Below, in pieces: positions 49,846-59,694 of a stretch of DNA of 64,000 bases (within the stretch, counting starts at the first letter, position 1; each line of letters opens with the position of its first letter). A program made the translations under genes and the position numbers. The stretch is from Desulfobulbaceae bacterium UBA5173 (GTDB lineage Bacteria > Desulfobacterota > Desulfobulbia > Desulfobulbales > Desulfobulbaceae): NCBI GenBank assembly GCA_002413355.1, contig DHWV01000112.1:1373-65372 (forward strand), written 5' to 3'. The notes under the pieces were generated by a model. That model was not told the origin of the DNA. It saw nothing but the letters and a program-made list of their open reading frames with translations, and ran no database searches.

Positions 49846-50400
49846 ATGAGCTGGCCGCACGAAATCCGTCACATCCGTCTTCCCCGTTCCGTTTGGGAAA
49901 CCATCATCGCCCACTGCCGAAGAAAGCTGGCCGGAGAGTTCCTGCCCGGTGAAAGTCCGGTCAAGAGGGCTTTTGGTATTCTGGCCGGACTGCGTCAGGG
50001 TGATGCGCTGCACGTGCGTCAAGTTCTGCCGATCAAGAAGAACGCCCGCAACGTGGAGCCATTAAAGAGCTTCATGGACAAGCTGATGGAGCAGCACGCC
50101 ATACCCTCGACCACGCCGATGGACCAGCGCGGCTGGGTGACTGACCCGCAGGAATTCAAGCAGTGCATGGACATCTGCAAGCGCGAGGGGCTGACCATGT
50201 TCGGTGCCTACCACATCCACGTGGTGCCGTGGCCCGGCGACCCGCTGCGCGACACCCCGACCGGTCTCGATGCCGTCTTAGTCAAAGGCAGCATGATGTA
50301 TTCCTTCATTATTTCTATGGTTGACCCAGAAAAGCCCATCATCAGGGCCTTCTATGAAGGAGAGATCAACGCGGAAACCCCCATTTGCATCGAACCATAA
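49846..50400 (+). CDS. JAB/MPN (Mov34)-like protein with altered metalloprotease motif
   Basis: The 184-residue product shows a JAMM-like fold. RAFGILAGLRQGDALHV corresponds to the first strand, where the usual Glu is replaced by Arg. HIHVVPWPGDPLRD keeps the metal-binding H-x-H-x10-D spacing but has Pro instead of the usual Ser. JAMM proteins are zinc isopeptidases or sulfur-carrier processing enzymes. With the Glu missing, activity is doubtful; the protein may bind metal or act as a pseudoenzyme. It lies 22 bases after the usp gene and 15 bases before the dehydrogenase gene, so the three may form one operon. Confidence 0.6.
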   Translation: MSWPHEIRHIRLPRSVWETIIAHCRRKLAGEFLPGESPVKRAFGILAGLRQGDALHVRQVLPIKKNARNVEPLKSFMDKLMEQHAIPSTTPMDQRGWVTDPQEFKQCMDICKREGLTMFGAYHIHVVPWPGDPLRDTPTGLDAVLVKGSMMYSFIISMVDPEKPIIRAFYEGEINAETPICIEP

Positions 50401-50415
50401 ACACAACAGTCACCC

Positions 50416-51612
50416 ATGTCCGGCAGCGGAATGAAACAGTCTGAACTTATTGTTGAATACACTGACCCGCTGGAAGGATTCAAGGGCTGGTTAGTCATTG
50501 ATTCGCTGACCCACCGGATGGCCGCAGGCGGCATGAGAGTGCAGCGCGGCCTGACCCGCGAGGTGGTGCAGGAGCTGGCCGCGACCATGACCCTGAAGAT
50601 GCGCATCGCAGGCATCCGGGCGGACGGAGCCAAGTGCGGGATTGATTACGATCCCACCAGTCCGGGCAAGGCCGAGGCGATGTTCCGCTTCATCCGGGCG
50701 ATCAAGCCGTATCTGCTCGAATGCTATTCGATGGGACCTGATCTGAACACCACCATGCCGGAGTTAGATGCGGTCTGCGCCCGGCTCGGCATTCCTTCGA
50801 TCAAGGCGGTGATTGCCAAATGTCAGGGCTTCACACCAGCGTCCTTTGCCGAGCGGGTGCAGCTTCTCAAGCAGCCGGTTGGCCATGCAACCCTGAGCCG
50901 GCTGCGTTCAGGTGCTGGCCTCGCCGCTTCCTGTCTCGCCGCCTTAGAATTCCTCAATATTCCCCTGAACGAAGCTAAAGTGGTGCTTCAGGGCTTCGGC
51001 GGTCTGGCCGCAGGCGCATCCTATTTTCTCCATCAGGCCGGTGTCAAGATCATCGGCCTCGCAGACCGGGAACGCAGCCTGTGCAGCATCAACGGCACCC
51101 CGCTGGACATGCCCGCGCTGCTGGCCGGGGCCGCTTGCAAAGGCTTGATTCCGGCTGAGCAGGATGCGGGCAAATTTCAGTATGGTGACAAGCGGGACAT
51201 CTACAATGTTTCCTGCGATGTCTTTATTCCTGCGGCAATAGAGCGGGCTGTTGATGCGCATGAGGCGGAGACAATGCAGGTCAAGGCCATTGTCTGCGGC
51301 GCGAATCTGGCGGTGACGGACGAAGCCGAGCAGATACTGCACCGGCGCGGCATTCTGCTGATACCCGACATGGTGGCGGGCTGCGGCGGGTCGCTGTCCA
51401 TGGAAGGACTGTTCGGGCCAGACGAGCTGCCTTCAGTGCAGGACGTGCTCAACCACGTTGACCGCAAAACCCGCCGCATCGTCAAAAACCTGCTCCAGCG
51501 CAGCCGCGAGGACAATATCTCCCCGCGCGAGGCCGCCTTGCGCATCTGTGCAGAAACCCCGCTCTATCCTGACACCCGGCCCTACGGCCATTTAGAATCT
51601 CGAACAGTCTGA
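50416..51612 (+). CDS. Glu/Leu/Phe/Val dehydrogenase family protein
   Basis: The 398-residue product belongs to the amino-acid dehydrogenase superfamily. The dimerisation/catalytic part shows AAGGMRVQRGLTREVV, MTLKMRIAGI (substrate-carboxylate lysine) and DGAKCGIDYDP (catalytic lysine, where typical members have GGAKGGI). The Rossmann segment is VVLQGFGGLAAGASYFL near residue 190. It probably deaminates or aminates an amino acid with NAD(P), but the specificity cannot be read, and the active-site changes suggest a divergent subgroup. Confidence 0.82.
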   Translation: MSGSGMKQSELIVEYTDPLEGFKGWLVIDSLTHRMAAGGMRVQRGLTREVVQELAATMTLKMRIAGIRADGAKCGIDYDPTSPGKAEAMFRFIRAIKPYLLECYSMGPDLNTTMPELDAVCARLGIPSIKAVIAKCQGFTPASFAERVQLLKQPVGHATLSRLRSGAGLAASCLAALEFLNIPLNEAKVVLQGFGGLAAGASYFLHQAGVKIIGLADRERSLCSINGTPLDMPALLAGAACKGLIPAEQDAGKFQYGDKRDIYNVSCDVFIPAAIERAVDAHEAETMQVKAIVCGANLAVTDEAEQILHRRGILLIPDMVAGCGGSLSMEGLFGPDELPSVQDVLNHVDRKTRRIVKNLLQRSREDNISPREAALRICAETPLYPDTRPYGHLESRTV

Positions 51613-51681
51613 CGGAGCGCGGCAGAGAGCCTGCCGTCTCTTGTAGCGGCAGCCAGCAACGCTCGTTCGAGGAAATACACC

Positions 51682-51954
51682 ATGCGCTATGAATGGGATG
51701 AAGGCAAACGTGCCGCCAACTTTGCCAAACACGGAACAGACTTCTGCGAGGCCGAGCACTTTGACTGGCAGGCAGCTATTGAGGCGCGAGACACCCGTTT
51801 CGACTACGGCGAGGAACGCTGGATCGCGCTTGGGATGATCGACCGCCGTCTTCATGTGCTGATCTACACCATCCGGCAGGACGCTGTCCGCCTCATCAGT
51901 CTGCGCCGGGCTAATCTTCGCGAAAAGCGGTATTATGAAAAAAATAAAACCTGA
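51682..51954 (+). CDS. brnT: BrnT toxin
   Basis: The 90-residue product has the BrnT RNase core: MRYEWDEGKRAANFAKHG, then a D/E-rich middle, RFDYGEERWIALGMIDRR and VRLISLRRANLREKRYYE. The family toxin cleaves RNA and is neutralised by BrnA. Its end overlaps the brnA start by 20 bases. Confidence 0.92.
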   Translation: MRYEWDEGKRAANFAKHGTDFCEAEHFDWQAAIEARDTRFDYGEERWIALGMIDRRLHVLIYTIRQDAVRLISLRRANLREKRYYEKNKT

Positions 51955-52219
51955 GCATATCGCGCAAGCAGATTGGGATGATGTTGATTCTCCACCGTTG
52001 GACAACTCTGTGCTGGCGGCCATGAAGCCGGTGCGGGCCGAACACCCAGCTATGCAGTCACGGCTCTGCGGCCCGCAGGCAGCGGCGCAGAAAAGTTCTG
52101 TCTCTGTCCGTCTCGATGAAGCCGTTGTCGCCTCTTTCCGGGCCACCGGAAGGGGCTGGCAGTCGCGCATCAACGAAGCGCTCCGCGATTGGCTTCAAGA
52201 GCACAAGCCTGCTCTGTAA
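51935..52219 (+). CDS. brnA: BrnA antitoxin
   Basis: The 94-residue product has the BrnA pattern: an N-terminal KKIKPEHIAQADWDDVDSPP, then a ribbon-helix-helix end VSVRLDEAVVASFRATGRGW and QSRINEALRDWLQEH. The last part binds the brnTA promoter, so the pair is expected to repress itself. The central LDNSVLAAMKPVRAEHPAM segment contacts BrnT in related systems. The pair appears intact. Confidence 0.9.
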   Translation: MKKIKPEHIAQADWDDVDSPPLDNSVLAAMKPVRAEHPAMQSRLCGPQAAAQKSSVSVRLDEAVVASFRATGRGWQSRINEALRDWLQEHKPAL

Positions 52220-52232
52220 AACCCGGCTGACT

Positions 52233-52265
52233 AACGTATATAAGTCCCGCAGACCTATATGCGTT
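52233..52265. terminator. Hairpin between convergent brnA and tamB
   Basis: AACGTATATA (52233-52242) pairs with TATATGCGTT (52256-52265) with one mismatch. It lies in the 83-base convergent gap. There is no U-run, so it is only a weak terminator candidate. Confidence 0.35.
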
Positions 52266-52302
52266 GGAGGAAGAAGCCAGCACTGTTGCCCGTGACGCTT
52301 CC

Positions 52303-55300
52303 TCATCTCTCCAGCGACCAGATTAAATCAGCACCGGTGGTCTTTGCCGTGGTTTCGCTTTCCACGGAAAAGCCATAGTTGAGATCGTAGCGGGCTTTGA
52401 AGGAGCCGCCTTCGCCAGTGAGGTCTTTGCCGTAGCTGATGTAGAGGTCTTTGGAGATTTCCTTGCTCATCACCAAGGAGACATCTGAAGCCTCCTTGCC
52501 CCCGCCGATACTTACATCCACAAAGTCCTCCATGTCTATGGCGGCTAAAGGATTAACTGATTTGAGCAGCGCGCCGCCGCCCACTTTGCTGAGAGCCGCA
52601 GCAGCAGGCGAAAGGGCGGCATTGCCGCTACGGCTGGAGGAAACTCCATTTTGGCCGGAGAGCAGCCAAGAAAGTATCTCTGAATCCTGCATCGGCGTGT
52701 CGGAAAAGAGCTTCATGTCCATGTCATCAACGCTGCCGGTGAGATGAATGCCTGCTTCAACCTTGTTGACCTTTTTCGAGGCGCGTATATCCAAGCCGGG
52801 ATTGTCAATCGGGCCGCCTTGATAGAAAATCCTGCCTTCATTGAGCTGGAGCGAGACTCCCTCAAAGGCAACCGAGGTATCGCGCAAGTTGAGCGTACCC
52901 AGCGCGGTGACGATTTGCTCCGGCTTGGCGTTGATCCTCAGGCCGCCGTCAAGATAGCCTTTCAGGCCGAACGTGTCCACCTGCACCTCGTTGCCCAGCT
53001 CTACAGCAATGACAGCGGAGAATGGCAGGCTGTGCTCCGGCGGTTTTTTGTCGTCATCAATCACCATCACATCCTTGGATGAGGAAACCGCACCGCTGAA
53101 ACCGACTGGCGCAATTCTCGCCTTCGGTACAACGATCTTGCCAGTCAGGGCAGTGCCTTTGCCGTTGTGCACAATCCGCAAGTCTGGGCTGATCAGCACT
53201 TGATATTCGGGCAGGTCAGCGGCTTGGAACTTTTCGCCCTTGATAGTGAAATCGGCAGACAATGGCTGCTGCGGCTGGCGGGAAATCGTGCCCTGCGCCC
53301 GCAAACTGCCGGAGCCGGAAACCGCCGTCAAATCAAGCTGGTTGCTGCTGCCGTCGCCATCTACAGCCAGCCGCAGCTCGCGGAGATTGATGCCCGCCGC
53401 CGGGACGTGAATCTTGCCCTCGCCGCTCAAGCCTTTTTTCAAAGCCAGCAGGCCGTCAAAGCGCGGTTTTGCCACCGTGCCGCGCAAATCAACCGTGCCG
53501 CCGAAGCCACCCTGCGTCTGCACTGCATAGCTGGTAAGCTGGGTGAGAGGGGCGATGTCCATAATATTGACCACCGCCTTGCCGTAAAGCGGTATCTGCT
53601 CTAACTGACGGAAGTCGCCGCAGTTGCTGGCGGAAGCGTCCAATGTGGCGGTGCTGCCGTCCTGAAATTTGGTCTGCGCAGACAGACGGAGCGTGTTGTC
53701 TTTCAGCGTGGCGGCAATCTGATTGTCGCGCCACCGCCACGTGGTTTTGCCGTTGTCTTCGTCGTAATTCTCAGCAGTCAGGGCCAGTTCTGGCAGCGAG
53801 ACAGTCAGCTCAGCCTGCGACGGGTGTGCGCCTTGGCCCTGAGCCGCCGCTGTCATCGCCAACACTCCCTGCATTGCCGGAAAATTCTCCGGCACAGGAA
53901 TCCGCCATTTTTCCAGCAGATCAAGCGAGAAACGATCAAACTGCGCCTGCGTCTGCCAGCCGCCTGCTTTGTCCCAGCTGCCATTGACCGCCGCCCGCAC
54001 CTTGTCTTGGGTCAGGGCGAAACCAGAAAGGGCGCAGCGTCCGGCGGACAAGGTTAACTCAGCAGGCTTTTCCGTCTGCCATGTGCCGAACTGCTGGTTG
54101 TCCAGCTTCATTTCAGACAACTTGCCCTGCCATTGCTGCTCGTTCCAGCCCCCTTCCGCCGTTAGCCGCAAGGCACCGGGACTGCCTTCCGCCGTGAAAT
54201 CCAGCCGGTGCTGCTCCGCGCTGCCTTTGAGCAGTAGGCGGGCGGTGTTAATCTGCTCCTGCTTGATCTGAATGCCGTTCGCCGTGATCTCCGCATCCAC
54301 CTGCCCGCTGGCGGCAAGGTCAGCTTTGACCACCGCCTTCAGCTCGTTCAGGCCGTAATTTTGGAAGCGCAGTTTGCCGCCGCTGGCGTTCAGGCTGACC
54401 GCAGGCTGCTGCGCCGTACCGCTGACCGTGCCTTCCGCCTGAAATCTGCCGCCCGCCTGCGGAGCAAGGCTGGCGAGATCGTCCGACCCGGCTTTGAAGC
54501 TCAAAGCCAGCTCTTTCTCCAAATCCGCCTGCCCGCTGGCCTGGATAAAAGTGGAGCCGGATTGCAGGCGCAGGTTATCCACAGACAAGGCCGCACCGTC
54601 GAATGTGGCTGCGCCACTGCCGATAAGCGGGAAGCCGCGCAGCGTACCGTCCAAGCGATCAATCTGCACCTCGGCGGTGAGTTTGTCCGTAGATTTACTG
54701 CCTTGGCTGCGCAGCGCGGCGTTGATTGCGCCTGACCAAGCCGGGGCGAACAGGCCGGGATCAAGCTCCGCTGCTTTCAGCTCCGCCTGCCAACTCAGGC
54801 CGTCTTTCCAGCCGACATCTCCCTTTAGATTCACGGTGGTCTTGCCGTCAGCAACCACTTGAAAATCATGCACAAGCAGACGACTGGCATTTTCCAGTAC
54901 GGTGTCCGCAGTGATCGCAAGGCTGGCCAAGGCATGTTCGCGGAACTTGAGCGCGGATCCGCTGAGATTGAGCTTGATGGCCGGATTTTCCGCCGCGCCG
55001 ATAGCGGTGCCTTCCAGCCGCAGCGAGCCGCCTGCATCCGGGGAAAAGGCCGCCAGATCAGCCGCTTCCGCCTGCATACTCAAGTTAATATTTTTCGCCG
55101 CGTCTGCTGTACCGCTGAGATGCGCTGTGGCAAAACTGGATTCCAGGGCCAGCTCGTCAACCTTTAGCTTTTTATCCGCCAAAGCCAATTTGCCGCCAAG
55201 TTTGAACGGCTGGCCGCGCAGTTCGCCCTGAATGCCGTCAAGCTGAAGCTCTAAATCCTGCCGCCCGGCAGCCAACAGGCCGCTGCTGCGGAGCTTGCCG

Positions 55301-56460
55301 CTAATCTTGCCTGGCCAGTCGGCGACGGCAATTGCTGGGTCAAGCTCCTTGGCCGCCAGTTCCGCCTGCCACGAAAAACCGCCTTTCCAGAGCATTCCGC
55401 CGCGCAGGGTCAGCTCGGAATTTTCATGGCGAACAGTGAGATAATCAATGGTCAGGCCGCTGTAATCCGGCGCATCCACCTTGGCTTCAGCCTGCACTGG
55501 CGGCCAGCCTTCATGATGAATTTCTGCCGTCACCACGCCGTGATAGCTTTTGACCGTGCCGGAGGCTTTGACAATGCGCAGGCTGCCGTCCACCGGCGTA
55601 TTCACGTTGATGTCGCGAAGCTGGAAATGACTGCTCTCCGCCGCTGCCTGCCAGTGCAGCTCGTTGAGAATGTCTGTAGCTTGGCCTTTCAGCGTGACTT
55701 TGGCCGGACTGGTCATTGTCGCGCTCACCGCGACTTTGTCAAAATCACCCGTTGCCTCAACCGTACCGCGCAGCTCGTTGATGCCGTGATCCGGCACGCT
55801 CCAGCTGCCGCCTGCCTGCATCGGCCATGCGCCGCTGAAACGGATTGTGCCGCGCACATCGCAGCCAAACTGGGAGGTGTCCGCCTTCAGCCGGGTGAGT
55901 TCCGCCTGATCATCGCGGGCTGTGGCTTGGACGAGCAGTTGGTGGAAAAACAGCGCATCTTTGCCGTCAGGCGCGACAATTTTGCTGGCGGCAACGCGCA
56001 GCTCATCAATGCCAATACGCAAGCCGAGCGGCAGGCGGATTTTTGGCAGAACGACCTGCTTATGCGTTTTGTTTTCTTTTTTACCTTCAGACTCCTCAAT
56101 GTGGACAACAAGGCCGCGAACCGCAATCTGGCGGATATGCAGCTCGCGGCGGGTGAACAGCTCCGTAGGATTCCAGCTGAACCGCAGCTCTTCGAGCTGG
56201 ATGTCCACCGCGTTTTTGACTTGTACCCGCACTTTGCCGAGCCGCAACTGATTAAGCAAGCTCCCCTCCGCCTGTTCAGCGGAAAAATACGGCCCGGCCA
56301 GTTTGTCGGCAGAACGGATCAGGAATTGAAAACCAGCTTCTGTGCCCAACAGAACGACTCCTGCAAGGGGAAGGAACATGAGCAGGGCGGAGCACAGCAG
56401 CAGACAGCGGCAACCAGGCTTTGTTTTTTTGGGAGGAGCGGCGGCGACAGGCTCAGTCAT
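52303..56460 (-). CDS. tamB: Translocation and assembly module subunit TamB
   Basis: The 1,385-residue product has one N-terminal membrane anchor (LLLCSALLMFLPLAGVVLLG), a very long region of repeated beta strands (AsmA-like/TamB groove repeats with lines such as LRLEGTAIG and LSGSALKFREH), and the DUF490 C-terminus near 1,150-1,385. TamB spans the periplasm from the inner membrane to TamA and helps outer-membrane protein or phospholipid transfer. The length is typical. The ATG overlaps the tamA stop by 4 bases. It is the last gene of the flavoprotein-tamA-tamB run. Confidence 0.93.
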   Translation of the reverse strand: MTEPVAAAPPKKTKPGCRCLLLCSALLMFLPLAGVVLLGTEAGFQFLIRSADKLAGPYFSAEQAEGSLLNQLRLGKVRVQVKNAVDIQLEELRFSWNPTELFTRRELHIRQIAVRGLVVHIEESEGKKENKTHKQVVLPKIRLPLGLRIGIDELRVAASKIVAPDGKDALFFHQLLVQATARDDQAELTRLKADTSQFGCDVRGTIRFSGAWPMQAGGSWSVPDHGINELRGTVEATGDFDKVAVSATMTSPAKVTLKGQATDILNELHWQAAAESSHFQLRDINVNTPVDGSLRIVKASGTVKSYHGVVTAEIHHEGWPPVQAEAKVDAPDYSGLTIDYLTVRHENSELTLRGGMLWKGGFSWQAELAAKELDPAIAVADWPGKISGKLRSSGLLAAGRQDLELQLDGIQGELRGQPFKLGGKLALADKKLKVDELALESSFATAHLSGTADAAKNINLSMQAEAADLAAFSPDAGGSLRLEGTAIGAAENPAIKLNLSGSALKFREHALASLAITADTVLENASRLLVHDFQVVADGKTTVNLKGDVGWKDGLSWQAELKAAELDPGLFAPAWSGAINAALRSQGSKSTDKLTAEVQIDRLDGTLRGFPLIGSGAATFDGAALSVDNLRLQSGSTFIQASGQADLEKELALSFKAGSDDLASLAPQAGGRFQAEGTVSGTAQQPAVSLNASGGKLRFQNYGLNELKAVVKADLAASGQVDAEITANGIQIKQEQINTARLLLKGSAEQHRLDFTAEGSPGALRLTAEGGWNEQQWQGKLSEMKLDNQQFGTWQTEKPAELTLSAGRCALSGFALTQDKVRAAVNGSWDKAGGWQTQAQFDRFSLDLLEKWRIPVPENFPAMQGVLAMTAAAQGQGAHPSQAELTVSLPELALTAENYDEDNGKTTWRWRDNQIAATLKDNTLRLSAQTKFQDGSTATLDASASNCGDFRQLEQIPLYGKAVVNIMDIAPLTQLTSYAVQTQGGFGGTVDLRGTVAKPRFDGLLALKKGLSGEGKIHVPAAGINLRELRLAVDGDGSSNQLDLTAVSGSGSLRAQGTISRQPQQPLSADFTIKGEKFQAADLPEYQVLISPDLRIVHNGKGTALTGKIVVPKARIAPVGFSGAVSSSKDVMVIDDDKKPPEHSLPFSAVIAVELGNEVQVDTFGLKGYLDGGLRINAKPEQIVTALGTLNLRDTSVAFEGVSLQLNEGRIFYQGGPIDNPGLDIRASKKVNKVEAGIHLTGSVDDMDMKLFSDTPMQDSEILSWLLSGQNGVSSSRSGNAALSPAAAALSKVGGGALLKSVNPLAAIDMEDFVDVSIGGGKEASDVSLVMSKEISKDLYISYGKDLTGEGGSFKARYDLNYGFSVESETTAKTTGADLIWSLER

Positions 56461-58217
56461 AGATCTGCCCCCAACGTCAGGTGGATGCGCACCGAAAAGC
56501 TGCCTTCCGAAATCGGATCAGCCAGATCAAGGCGGATCTGACCAAAGGGCAGGGACATGCGCACGCCCACGCCCACACCTTGCTGGAGACGGGCATCGAT
56601 AGTGTCATACGCGTTGCCTATGTCGTAAAAGGCCGCCACGCTCCAGATGCCGGACAGCTTTCGCTCCAGTTCAACGCTACCTTCAGTAAGATACTGACCG
56701 CCCACCACCCGGCCTGAATCGTCCTTGGGGCCAAGGGCTTTGTAGCCGTAGCCGCGCACTGACTGGTCACCACCCGCATAAAACCGGAGCGAGGGCGGCA
56801 ACTCGTTGATTGATTCCATTGTCGTGGCTCCGATGCTGCCTCTGCCGATCAACCGCCATTTTTCAAACGGGCTGAAGATGGCCTTGCCGCCGACCCGGAA
56901 CTGGACAAAGCTGGTGCTGGCAAAGTACGGAGCTTGGGCACCTCGGACGCTGCCGCTGACCCGGATGCCGTGGTCGGTACTGACCCGATTCTCGGCCAAA
57001 ATCATGGTCAGGAAGGCATTGGGCATCAGCATCCACGTGCTGTCGTCCGTGTCGCCAACACTGTAGGTCTCATGCAGATACTCCAGCCCAGCCCCGAACT
57101 GGTACTTAGGCGCGTTGTGCTTGAGCGTTGCGCCAATATCGTACTGGCTGATTTCGGTGTTCGCCCAGCTTTCCTCGGAATACAGCGTGTCAAAACTGAG
57201 CGTGTCGTAGCGCAGGTCAAGAATCGGCACCGGGATTTCATATCCCCCTGCCGCCTTACTGCCTTTCTCGGCCAGCTGGATGTTGAAGGAAGGTCGGTGG
57301 CCATAGCTGTTGATCATTCGATTTTTCCAGCCGATGCTACCGCGTGCGCCGGTGTCGGTGCCATAACCACCGCCGAGGCTGTAGCGGTTCTTCGGTGCAG
57401 GGGCAAGATGCAGCTCAACCGGCACCTCGCTGCCGCTTTCTTCTGCGGAAGGCAGCTTCGGCTCCACAGTCACCTGACTGAAATAGCCGGTGGAGTAGAG
57501 ATCCGCTTGAAGCCGGTTCAAGGCGGACAGCGAATACACATCGCCAGGCCGATAGGAAAGATACCGCTGGAGCAGCTCCGGCTTGAGGATGTACTGGCTG
57601 CTGGCGGTCTCGCCGAATACATGCAGCGGCCCGGACTCCAGACAGAGACGGATGGCGGCTTTGCCTTCCTTAGCCCGCACCTCGACCCGGCTTTCCGTGA
57701 ATTTGGCCCGGATATAGCCTGCGGTCAAGGCCGCGTTGAGGATTTGTTTTTTGCCTTTCTCGTACTCGCTATCCTTGAGCTGGCTGCCGGGTTGAAGAGG
57801 AAATGCCGCCGCCAGATTCCTGAGTGCCTCATGCTCCCTACCCTGCCCTGTGACCTCAACGCTCAGGCTGGCGACACGCACAGGCTGCCCCGGATCAACC
57901 TCATACTCGGCCAGCCAGGCATCACCTTTTTTTTCAAGCTGGCTGTTTTTCACCTGCGCAGAGTAATAGCCGAAAGGGAGCATGGCCGCCTTGATCTGCT
58001 CCGGTGCCCGTTTATGCAGCCGCCGAAGCTGACCCGCGCTGAGGTCAGCAGTGCTCTGCTGGGCTATTTTCAGACTGGCGAGGATGTTCTTCAGTAGCTG
58101 CTCATCCCCCACGCCCCGCACTGTGACAGCCACAGGGGCGGCAACGGCGGCGACGGGCAGGAGCAGCAAAGAGAGCAGCGCGAGGACAGCAGCAGCGCGG
58201 CGGACAGGGGATGCCAT
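56457..58217 (-). CDS. tamA: BamA/TamA family outer-membrane protein
   Basis: The 586-residue product has a signal peptide (VLALLSLLLLPVAAVAAP), three POTRA-like domains (residues about 30-265) and a 16-strand surface-antigen beta-barrel that includes SLGGGYGTDTGARGSIGWKN and the conserved FYAGGDQSVRGYGYKALGP loop (R-G-Y/F motif). It ends with VRIHLTLGADL, a typical barrel C-terminus. It forms the outer-membrane part of the TAM complex with TamB. It begins immediately after the upstream stop, without its own strong ribosome site, so it depends on translational coupling. Confidence 0.93.
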   Translation of the reverse strand: MASPVRRAAAVLALLSLLLLPVAAVAAPVAVTVRGVGDEQLLKNILASLKIAQQSTADLSAGQLRRLHKRAPEQIKAAMLPFGYYSAQVKNSQLEKKGDAWLAEYEVDPGQPVRVASLSVEVTGQGREHEALRNLAAAFPLQPGSQLKDSEYEKGKKQILNAALTAGYIRAKFTESRVEVRAKEGKAAIRLCLESGPLHVFGETASSQYILKPELLQRYLSYRPGDVYSLSALNRLQADLYSTGYFSQVTVEPKLPSAEESGSEVPVELHLAPAPKNRYSLGGGYGTDTGARGSIGWKNRMINSYGHRPSFNIQLAEKGSKAAGGYEIPVPILDLRYDTLSFDTLYSEESWANTEISQYDIGATLKHNAPKYQFGAGLEYLHETYSVGDTDDSTWMLMPNAFLTMILAENRVSTDHGIRVSGSVRGAQAPYFASTSFVQFRVGGKAIFSPFEKWRLIGRGSIGATTMESINELPPSLRFYAGGDQSVRGYGYKALGPKDDSGRVVGGQYLTEGSVELERKLSGIWSVAAFYDIGNAYDTIDARLQQGVGVGVRMSLPFGQIRLDLADPISEGSFSVRIHLTLGADL

Positions 58218-59477
58218 TCAGGGAGAATCTGCTTTCAAGGCGGCCGCTGCGCTTCGCCCAGCCAGCCAGCCGGTGGAAAAAGCGGCCTGCAAGTTGTAAC
58301 CACCTGTGTCCGCTTGGATGTCAAGCAGCTCACCGGCCAAATACAATCCAGCGCAGAGCTTCGACTGCATGGTGCGCGGATCAACCTCAGCAAGATTGAC
58401 CCCGCCTGCGGTGATGATCGCCTCCTTGAAGCCGCGATACCCCGTGACCGGCAGGACGACCGCCTTTAGCCAGCCACGCAGCCGCCTGCGCTCTGCCGCT
58501 GTGACCTCTCCAGCCAGCCGCGCCGCCTGAATACCGACCTCATCAAGACAGACTGGTACCATCTGCGCAGGCAGCAGGCCGCGCAAGGCCGAGTCCATCG
58601 GCTCCTTGCGCCGCTCCGCGAAATCGCGCAGCAGGCGGGCATCGAGCTTCTGCTCGTCCAAGGCCGGTTTCAGGTCAATCACCATACTGACCGCACTACC
58701 TGCCTCCAGCGCATCAACCATCAGGCCGCTCAACGTGAGAATCACCGGCCCAGACAGCCCGTACTTCATGAAGAGCAGCTCGCCGAATGCCTCCTCTTTC
58801 CGCTTGCCGTTAATCAGCAACCGCACGCCGACATTGCGCAGGTGCAGTCCGGCCAGCCGCGCTGCCAGCCCGCCGCCGGTTTCGACCGGCACCAACGCGG
58901 GACGGATGGGAACGATGCTGTGCCCCGCGCCTGCCGCCAGTCGGCAGCCGTCGCCACTGGAGCCGGTGGCTGGATAGGAGGAGCCGCCTGCGGCAAGAAT
59001 CACTGCCCGGCCCAGCACCGCATTGCCGCCGCAGAGCACGCCCCTGACCTGGCCGTTGTCAAGCAGCAGGCCGTCAACCTGCGATCCAGGACGCAGCGAG
59101 ACCGGCAGCCCGTCCAGCCAGTGCCGGAACACGTCGACCACATCCGCCGCCCGGCCTTCTTGGGCAGGAAAGACTCTGCCGCCGCGCTCGGTGACGGTTT
59201 CCAAGCCGCGCTCGGCAAAAAAACGGAGCAGCTCCAGGCTGAAAAACTGCTGGAAGCATTGACGGAGGAATCTGCCGTTTTTGCCAAAGCGGGCAAGGAA
59301 GTCCGGCAGAGCGGCGGCGTTGGTCAGGTTGCAACGGCCCTTGCCGGAGATGCGGATCTTGCGGCCTGGCTGGGCCATTTTCTCCAGCAGGACGACTTCG
59401 GCCCCGCTCTCCGCCGCCTGACCGGCGGCCATCAGGCCAGCAGCACCGGCACCGACAACAATAATCCGGCTGCTCAT
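58218..59477 (-). CDS. HI0933/YhiN-type FAD-dependent oxidoreductase
   Basis: The product has the FAD Rossmann motif VVGAGAAGLMAAGQAAE at its N-terminus and the strongly conserved family line PGRKIRISGKGRCNLTNA. Further blocks are VILAAGGSSYPATGSSGDG and ITAGGVNLAEVDPRTMQSK, ending GGYNLQAAFSTGWLAG. Members are flavoproteins of unknown in vivo substrate. The start at 59477 gives the family N-terminus; a frame from 59534 adds 19 residues without similarity. It heads the operon with tamA and tamB, although no functional link is known. Confidence 0.88.
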   Translation of the reverse strand: MSSRIIVVGAGAAGLMAAGQAAESGAEVVLLEKMAQPGRKIRISGKGRCNLTNAAALPDFLARFGKNGRFLRQCFQQFFSLELLRFFAERGLETVTERGGRVFPAQEGRAADVVDVFRHWLDGLPVSLRPGSQVDGLLLDNGQVRGVLCGGNAVLGRAVILAAGGSSYPATGSSGDGCRLAAGAGHSIVPIRPALVPVETGGGLAARLAGLHLRNVGVRLLINGKRKEEAFGELLFMKYGLSGPVILTLSGLMVDALEAGSAVSMVIDLKPALDEQKLDARLLRDFAERRKEPMDSALRGLLPAQMVPVCLDEVGIQAARLAGEVTAAERRRLRGWLKAVVLPVTGYRGFKEAIITAGGVNLAEVDPRTMQSKLCAGLYLAGELLDIQADTGGYNLQAAFSTGWLAGRSAAAALKADSP

Positions 59478-59656
59478 TGCTGTGCCGCACTGCGGCATGG
59501 AGAATGGTTGCGCATGAGTAGCTCGACGATTCAAGGCTTAACAAGGACAGGGTTGGATGAGAACACCATTGTACATCGAAGCACCCGCTCCGCTCAAGAG
59601 CTATGCGTGAGTACGCCGTTGTTTTTGCGGCCCTTGCCCTCAACGTAAAAACTTTC

Positions 59657-59686
59657 TTGACAGCCGCAGGGCTACTGGGGTAGATT
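59657..59686 (+). promoter_or_regulatory. Sigma-70 promoter of the cobalamin riboswitch transcript
   Basis: TTGACA (59657-59662) and TAGATT (59681-59686) are spaced by 18 bases, with the riboswitch beginning just downstream. It is divergent from the flavoprotein gene. Confidence 0.6.
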
Positions 59687-59694
59687 GCGCTTGA

